DNA from: Anthracocystis setariae
Taxonomy: Eukaryota; Basidiomycota; Ustilaginomycetes; Ustilaginales; Ustilaginaceae
DNA length: 64,000 nucleotides
Direction: 5' to 3'
Assembly: GCA_928724745.1 (NCBI GenBank)
Contig: CAKMXJ010000002.1
Span: 682,001-746,000 of the forward strand
Shown here one piece after another: positions 58,699 through 64,000 of the stretch. Within the stretch, counting starts at the first letter, position 1; every line of letters starts with the position of its first letter. The notes below the pieces were generated by a model. That model did not search any database and had not been told where the DNA came from. It worked only from the letters and a program-made list of their open reading frames with translations. The position numbers were made by a program, and so were the translations under genes.

Positions 58699-60834
58699 TT
58701 ACAGGACGATCTCCTCTATCGTCTCCTTATTGGTGCCTAACTTGGGCAAGCGAACGTAGATGTCGGTCGAATGACCGTCGAGGCTCCTAAAACTGAGACT
58801 GCCACCGAAGAAATCGCAGTAGACCTTGGCCATGGGCAGACCGAGGCCGGTTTCGACCTGGACGGTGTGGAGTGCCGCGGGACCTGTCCCCTCCATTGGC
58901 TGGATGGGTGATGCTGGGAGCAACTTCTTGGACGGTACTTGTTCCTTGACGGTGCCTTTGAACTTGCCGATCGTTTTCAGCGCATCGAACCGGTCTCTGG
59001 TTCCCAAGCCGGCCGAATTCAAATGCGCTTCGGACCCACCGAGCGATCCAGGTAGACCGTAGAACGCTCCATCGGTCTCCGACCCGCTTTCGCCCTGACT
59101 ACGTGCGGCCGCCTCCTCGATCTCCAACCGCTTCCTAACATTGCTGAACGAACACAGAGCATCGATCAACGGGTCGGAATAACCGCCTTCGGCAGCATTG
59201 GTTCTTGTACTCGTCCCAACCGTCCCAAATTCGTTCAGAGCGACAGTGCCTCCAACTCCTCCTGCAGAACCCACTCCACCCCGCGCAGCCCACATTCGAC
59301 TCGACGGCAACGACGCCTCCGCCCACGGCTCCGCATAGAACGAAGCTGCATCCGCCCGGCTCGACCCAGGCCTACCGTCATCGACCAACGCTGCAGGCAT
59401 CACTGGGTCATCTACCACCCTCCCGCGAGATCCCCTCGGCGGATGACCTCCAATATGCCCCGTCTCAGGGAACGGGATCGGATACTGTTGCTCGCTCGTC
59501 GCTGCTGCATCGCCTTCACTGATCGACTGCGTGCTTGCAAAGCTCGGCGCGGGCGAGGGCAACAGCTTATGCACATTCGCCAGCGTTGGCGACGAGAGCT
59601 GGTTGATCAAGTCCGGCAACCCACCTCCACAATCCGAGATGCGGATGATCAGATCTTCCTCCGGCGGCCCCTCCACGATCGTCACGCGAACCACACCCGG
59701 ATCCTCCTCGCCAGCATGCTTCCTGATCGTCGCCCGGATCGCATTCTTCAGCAACTCGAACACGATGTACTCCAAATGCTCCGGAATGTACGCAAACTTG
59801 GCCTTCAGATCGCCATCCACCTCCACCCTGGGAATGCGGTCCTGCGTCACGCCTTGCACCGTCGCAAACATCTGCGTCAGCAGCTTGATCCCCTTGTTGA
59901 CCACACTTGCCACGCTGAGCCTCGTGTAAATGATGCCGACATGGTCTCCCACGTCATCTTCGCCGTAGTCACCCTCTTCGCCCTCCTCGGGCCTCCGCAC
60001 CGGCTCGTTGAAAAAGTGGAATGGATCGTCGAGCGCTTCCGACAGCGCGATGTGTTGCTCTGCCAGCACCCTCCGCGAGATGCGCGACCTCAACATCCTT
60101 TCCATGAACTTGTCCAGCTGCTGCGGTTGCAGATGATGTGAGCTTTCCACAATGCCAATCGTAAGACTTGGGATGATCGTCAGATGGTCGTCCAACAATT
60201 TGCGCAGTAGATTGCACCACTTCTCGTTGTCGTCGATACTCTTGATGTGCGGATACCTCCGGAACGTCTCGAACGCATTCCAGTACTTTTGATATACGTC
60301 TTCCAGATGCTGGTTGGTCATGACCACGAAAGGCAGAGCTTGGAGGTCTCGAATTCTGTGTGCGATTCGGACGGGCAGCTCTTGGCGTACGTAGTTGGCC
60401 GACTTGAGGATCTTTTCCCTGTCGCGACCTAGAGTGCGTCCAAAGAAGATGAGTTGGCGCAGCGTCATGCGACTTGCTGGTTTGGCTGCCCACTGCTCCA
60501 ATACCTTGTTCAGATAGAAGTGTCTGCCGAGGTCGGCCTCGGAATCCATGCCCAGCCGAGCCGGTCCGGCACCGACACCGGGGGTGGAAGAGATCAGTCG
60601 GAGCCCGGGCGGTGGGTGTACAGGCAGCTTCATCTCGCGACGCGCATTGGATTCGATCGTAGGCGGGAAGAGGCGTTCTTTGCCCTTATGAGAGGCGTTA
60701 TGAGAGGCGTTGGATGGGGAGTTGAAGCGAGAATGCGGGATAGAGGTGGCGGATGATGAGGTTGCATAGCCACGCACTCCGATTTGCGTCGACGAGCCAG
60801 ACGCAGACGCCCGGAGGCGATATGCTCGTTTCAT
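58699..60834 (-). CDS. Mitochondrial BCKDH/pyruvate dehydrogenase kinase with large insertion in the ATP-binding domain
   Basis: A 711-residue single-exon protein of the mitochondrial protein kinase family. The N-terminal regulatory domain has TLRQLIFFGRTLG, LPVRIAHRIRDLQALPFVV, YPHIKSIDDNEKWC, LLRKLLDDH and RRVLAEQHIALSEAL. The GHKL ATP-binding domain has the N-box EYIVFELLKNAIRATI, G1 box ISDCGGGLPDL and G2 box GLGLPMAKVY, then FFGGSLSFRSLDGHSTDIYV. These match branched-chain ketoacid and pyruvate dehydrogenase kinases (yeast Pkp1/Pkp2). About 260 residues separate G1 and G2, against roughly 40-50 in animal enzymes; the insert is Ser/Gly/Ala-rich and disordered-looking. The N-terminus (basic, Ser-rich) looks like an import signal. 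Confidence 0.87.
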   Translation of the reverse strand: MKRAYRLRASASGSSTQIGVRGYATSSSATSIPHSRFNSPSNASHNASHKGKERLFPPTIESNARREMKLPVHPPPGLRLISSTPGVGAGPARLGMDSEADLGRHFYLNKVLEQWAAKPASRMTLRQLIFFGRTLGRDREKILKSANYVRQELPVRIAHRIRDLQALPFVVMTNQHLEDVYQKYWNAFETFRRYPHIKSIDDNEKWCNLLRKLLDDHLTIIPSLTIGIVESSHHLQPQQLDKFMERMLRSRISRRVLAEQHIALSEALDDPFHFFNEPVRRPEEGEEGDYGEDDVGDHVGIIYTRLSVASVVNKGIKLLTQMFATVQGVTQDRIPRVEVDGDLKAKFAYIPEHLEYIVFELLKNAIRATIRKHAGEEDPGVVRVTIVEGPPEEDLIIRISDCGGGLPDLINQLSSPTLANVHKLLPSPAPSFASTQSISEGDAAATSEQQYPIPFPETGHIGGHPPRGSRGRVVDDPVMPAALVDDGRPGSSRADAASFYAEPWAEASLPSSRMWAARGGVGSAGGVGGTVALNEFGTVGTSTRTNAAEGGYSDPLIDALCSFSNVRKRLEIEEAAARSQGESGSETDGAFYGLPGSLGGSEAHLNSAGLGTRDRFDALKTIGKFKGTVKEQVPSKKLLPASPIQPMEGTGPAALHTVQVETGLGLPMAKVYCDFFGGSLSFRSLDGHSTDIYVRLPKLGTNKETIEEIVL

Positions 60835-61240
60835 GATGTATGCTCAGCCTGAACAGCAAGTATGGCGGTGATGGTGGATGCGATGGCGGTGGTGTCTGGA
60901 ATGGTGAGAAGGACGAGAGATGGAGGGGAGTTAGAGAGGTACAGAAATCGGCTTGGGCTACTCCGCAAACAGAGGCGGCGCGTGCATCTTTCATGGTTCG
61001 GATTTCGGGTTTGCGCACGGTCGACCTTTCGGCTTTAGCCGCAGCACAAGTGCCATGACCCAAGCCTATCTCTCCTTGACACAAAGCGCTGCTAAGACAT
61101 GATCGAGCCCAGCTTTTCCATGGAAACAAAGTGATCCATCATAGTATACAGCAAATGAGAGTACGGCAAAGATCTTCGAGCTCCTCGAAGCCAGGCTGGG
61201 TATATGGGCCGAACGCAGGGTTCCAACTTTGTCGAATGAT
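60835..61240. other. Spacer between kinase and ASE1 genes
   Basis: This is the kinase gene promoter and 3' flank of ASE1. No gene is supported. Confidence 0.5.
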
Positions 61241-64000
61241 TTATGCAGCAACGGCATGCTGGTAAGCGTGATCTTCGGCCTCACCTACCAGCTCCCAATT
61301 GCTGCTTCCGGACCTTGGCAGCGTCACTGGCGGTTCTTCCTCGTCCAACGCCGCTCCAGCGATCCTCAAGCCATCCTTCCAGCCCCTCACCCTGGCAGCA
61401 CTGTCAGTTGCAACCAAGTCGTCGGTCGCATTGACAATGTCGTCCGACGATGAAACACTTCTGATCGACGAAATGCCCAGCTCTCTTGCGGCATCTCCCA
61501 GCCGAGTCTTGCCCTGCGATGATGTTGCTGCTAGATTCGCAAGGCACGCTTCGAGCGACATGGACGGCGCACGGCGCGCCCGCTTGGCTGGTTCGGGTGC
61601 CCTCGCCATTGGCCCACCTTGTGGGTGGATCACCGTAGTGATGTCGGTATGGATGGAGCTAGTGGATATGCACGAGACGTCGCGCTGCGAGTGTGTGGGA
61701 GGTGGGGCAGTAGCACCAGGCCAACGAGGTGGGCCCATTTCGCCCCACTTGCTTGCTCGACCGGGAGAAATGGCTGCGGTCCCAGTGTGGGCGGATGCTG
61801 TTCCGCCGACAACTGTCGTACTGCGTGCCACCTTGGCGACTAGCGACGGGCGTGGTCGGAAACTCTCACGTTGTGCCTTGACTGTGCGTGCTCCAAGACC
61901 GACCGATGCGGTGGTCACACTGCGCGCGCCGTAGCTCGACATGGAAGAGACGGGAACGCCGAACGGTTTTGACGCTAGCTGAGAACCTGGGCCGGGAATG
62001 CGTGAAGGACTGCTGGGACCAGCAGCGTACGAGGCGCTACTTGCTGCCCTGTAGCTCCCTCCCATCGAAGAGGCTGGTCGGGACACGCTCGCAGAGCCGC
62101 ACGCTGCTTTCGGTGCCGCCGAGGCCGGAACACGAGCCGAAGTCATGCGAGACACGGTAGATGGCATCGCTGGTTGCCTGACAGATGGCGTCCTTGCTGA
62201 ATGGGCGGCAACTGTCGCGGGTGCTGCTGCGATGCGTGGCTTCTTTATGGTGCTTTGATGTGGTGTCATCGATCGCATCGGCGTAGCTGCCACTCCTCGA
62301 TTCGAGGTGACAGATGGAACCAGCGGGCCACGCCGCACACTAGCAGGCGCACTTACAGGCGGTGCGGGCGGCTGGGCACCTGATGCTGTCCGCGTCCTCT
62401 TACGGTTGGCGTTCTCCTTGGCTCCTTCCACCTGCTCCAAAAGCTCGTCGAGGTATCGAACACCGTTGATCGTGAACGGCTCTCCATGTTCCTCTTCCCA
62501 CGCTGGGATGACTTTGAGCAGTTCTGCTTCGATTTTAGGCTTCTGGATCTTGACTCGCTTTCGCATCTTTTCTTCTCGCAGCAGACGACCGGGATCGCCA
62601 CGGTTCGGGCGCAGCAGACGCGATCCATCGGAAGCCGACTCGTCGAGCTGCCTGGCCTCTTCGAGGAGCTCCTTGTACCTGCCGATGACCTTGAGAACAG
62701 GAGCCTTGACGCGCACCTGCTCGGTAAGGTGGTCGATCATCTGCTCGTGAGACGCCAAGATCTCATCGGTGGGCAACGGTTCGTCAAGGTTGAGATCGGC
62801 ATGGGCCGAGACATCGATGAAGTAGGGAGGAAAGCAAGCCTCGCGCTCTTCTTGCGTGAGAAACATGGCATCCCAAAGCGTGGCGATACGCTCCCTTGTT
62901 TTGGTGATGAACAACGACATGTGCTGCGCTTTGAGTTGCTTCATCTTGTCCAACTCAGCCTGGTAAGCCTCGATCACCTCGATCGTGCTGCCGCGGTGGT
63001 CCATGACGAAAGCGTCCATCTCCTCTTCTGGCACGTCGAACTTGGCCCATAGCTCGCTCAGCTCGTCGTACAATTCTTGGATGAGCAACTCACGACGCTG
63101 CTTCTCGGCCTCAAGCCATTGCAGCTTTTTGGCTGCTTTTGCGAGGTTGGCTTCCGATGGCTCGAGTGTGTGCGAGGGGCAGGCAGGAATGGGTGCGTTT
63201 TTGCTTGCTGATGAAAGCTGCATGGCGAGATCGCCGCTATGTCTGGCTGGGAGACCGCCGAGCGAAGCCCTGGTTGGCGTTTCAGAAAGGATTTCGTCGA
63301 TGGCTTGACTGGCATGGGAGGAGCCGACATCGCGACGCTCGGCTTGCTCTGTGCTGACAAACTCTCCGACAAACTTGGCTGTAGCGTCATCATGGATGGG
63401 CTCGAGCTGGAGGTGGGCAAGGATGGCGCGGTCGAAACTTTGGGTGCCTCCACCACAGTCGATTTGATCTCCAATGCGGTCGGATTCAAAGACTTGGTCA
63501 TCGGTGGCTACTGCTGGCTGTGCTGGTTCGAGGTTGAGCTCGGACCATAGCTGAACGATCTCGATTAAGCTAGTCTGGAGCTTTTCAGATCTAGCGTTGA
63601 CCTCCTTGGAGCAACGGATGATCTCTGCCTCGAACGATGCGATCCTGGGTTGCGAGACATCGCGAAAGATGGTGGCAGAACTGGCATCGATGGTGTCTGA
63701 CTCATGTGAGCTGTCTTGTGGCACTTTGACGAAGCTGCCAAGGAGCGGGACGTATGTTTGAAGCTTGGCTTCAAGTCGGTCTAGTTGGGCCTGTTTGGCA
63801 GTATAGGAAGCCTTCAAGCGGGTCTGTTCGATCTGTAGCTGCGAAAGGCGCTGAAGGAGCGGCTGAGATTCGATCGACGGTGACTCGGATGCTGACGTGG
63901 ATGGTGAGGCTGCCGAAACCATGCGCTTGCCGATGGCGTTCTGTAGAGATGGGTTGGAGGAGTGTGGCTTTTCGCCAAGCGCTCTTTTGATGTGAGCATT
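61241..64000 (-). CDS. ASE1: Anaphase spindle elongation protein, ASE1/PRC1/MAP65 family (5' end possibly outside window)
   Basis: The open frame runs from the stop at 61241 to the window edge at 64000 without interruption; the first ATG inside is at 63922, giving 893 residues. Coiled-coil N-terminal parts (LLQRLSQLQIEQTRLKASY, RIASFEAEIIRC) lead to the conserved spectrin-type core: FITKTRERIATLWDAMF, AHADLNLDEPLP, RYKELLEEA and the family signature GDPGRLLREEKMRKRV, followed by EEEHGEPFTINGVRYLDEL. The C-terminal third is basic and Ser/Pro-rich, as in microtubule-binding tails. The protein cross-links antiparallel microtubules in the spindle midzone. Because upstream codons stay open and family members have another N-terminal helix, the true start may lie beyond 64000. 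Confidence 0.88.
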   Translation of the reverse strand, partial: NAHIKRALGEKPHSSNPSLQNAIGKRMVSAASPSTSASESPSIESQPLLQRLSQLQIEQTRLKASYTAKQAQLDRLEAKLQTYVPLLGSFVKVPQDSSHESDTIDASSATIFRDVSQPRIASFEAEIIRCSKEVNARSEKLQTSLIEIVQLWSELNLEPAQPAVATDDQVFESDRIGDQIDCGGGTQSFDRAILAHLQLEPIHDDATAKFVGEFVSTEQAERRDVGSSHASQAIDEILSETPTRASLGGLPARHSGDLAMQLSSASKNAPIPACPSHTLEPSEANLAKAAKKLQWLEAEKQRRELLIQELYDELSELWAKFDVPEEEMDAFVMDHRGSTIEVIEAYQAELDKMKQLKAQHMSLFITKTRERIATLWDAMFLTQEEREACFPPYFIDVSAHADLNLDEPLPTDEILASHEQMIDHLTEQVRVKAPVLKVIGRYKELLEEARQLDESASDGSRLLRPNRGDPGRLLREEKMRKRVKIQKPKIEAELLKVIPAWEEEHGEPFTINGVRYLDELLEQVEGAKENANRKRTRTASGAQPPAPPVSAPASVRRGPLVPSVTSNRGVAATPMRSMTPHQSTIKKPRIAAAPATVAAHSARTPSVRQPAMPSTVSRMTSARVPASAAPKAACGSASVSRPASSMGGSYRAASSASYAAGPSSPSRIPGPGSQLASKPFGVPVSSMSSYGARSVTTASVGLGARTVKAQRESFRPRPSLVAKVARSTTVVGGTASAHTGTAAISPGRASKWGEMGPPRWPGATAPPPTHSQRDVSCISTSSIHTDITTVIHPQGGPMARAPEPAKRARRAPSMSLEACLANLAATSSQGKTRLGDAARELGISSIRSVSSSDDIVNATDDLVATDSAARVRGWKDGLRIAGAALDEEEPPVTLPRSGSSNWELVGEAEDHAYQHAVAA

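Overview
The window is nuclear DNA from a basidiomycete fungus, most likely a smut of the order Ustilaginales. Genes are packed closely on both strands. Most are a single long exon, and the few introns seen are 75-107 bp with GTAAGT/GTGAGT/GTATGT-type donors and CAG/TAG acceptors. The proteins include fungal sets such as BUD22, DPH7, CDT2, ASE1, GEP4 and HTD2. No organism name can be proved from the sequence alone. No tRNA, rRNA or CRISPR array was found by eye.

Region by region: 0-7.7 kb holds housekeeping genes (DPH7, CDT2, a methionine-R-sulfoxide reductase, the two-intron mitochondrial dehydratase HTD2, and APS kinase). 7.7-13.4 kb is gene-poor and holds a Ser/Ala-rich GPI-type surface protein and a mitochondrial-looking protein of unknown function. 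13.4-21.8 kb holds a cytochrome P450, a nested transposon block, and a DUF1479 oxygenase-like gene. 21.9-27 kb holds a class-3 (diacylglycerol-type) lipase and a PGM2/PGM3-type phosphoglucomutase. 27.7-35.2 kb is an N-acetylglucosamine catabolic cluster: GlcN-6-P deaminase, BadF/BadG-type GlcNAc kinase, a GIG1/DUF3605 protein, and GlcNAc-6-P deacetylase. 35.6-47.5 kb holds a flavin monooxygenase, a single-pass membrane protein, a dienelactone hydrolase, a partial GFA-family gene, a GMC oxidoreductase and an M20 amidohydrolase. 47.9-64 kb holds BUD22, homoserine dehydrogenase, riboflavin synthase, an unrecognised five-exon gene, a small secreted cysteine-containing protein, a WKF-domain protein, a long GEP4-type phosphatase, a BCKDH/PDH kinase and ASE1, whose 5' end may lie outside the window.

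The best-resolved unusual structure is a three-layer nest at 15.45-19.75 kb. A 183-bp sequence was first duplicated in tandem. A PIF/Harbinger DNA transposon (15557-19492, 3-bp AAT target duplication, imperfect 13-bp terminal inverted repeats, transposase plus Myb/SANT-type partner ORF) then inserted into the first copy. A 489-bp solo LTR (16545-17033, TG...CA ends, 5-bp CTCTT duplication) later inserted into the transposase. Each insertion is supported by its own target-site duplication, and removing each on paper restores the sequence beneath: the reading frame in one case, the tandem repeat in the other.

The GlcNAc cluster is the clearest functional unit. Deacetylation (DAC1), phosphorylation (NAGK) and deamination (NAG1) together turn GlcNAc into fructose-6-phosphate, and the DUF3605 protein sits between kinase and deacetylase. 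No GlcNAc transporter or N-acetylglucosaminidase lies in the window.
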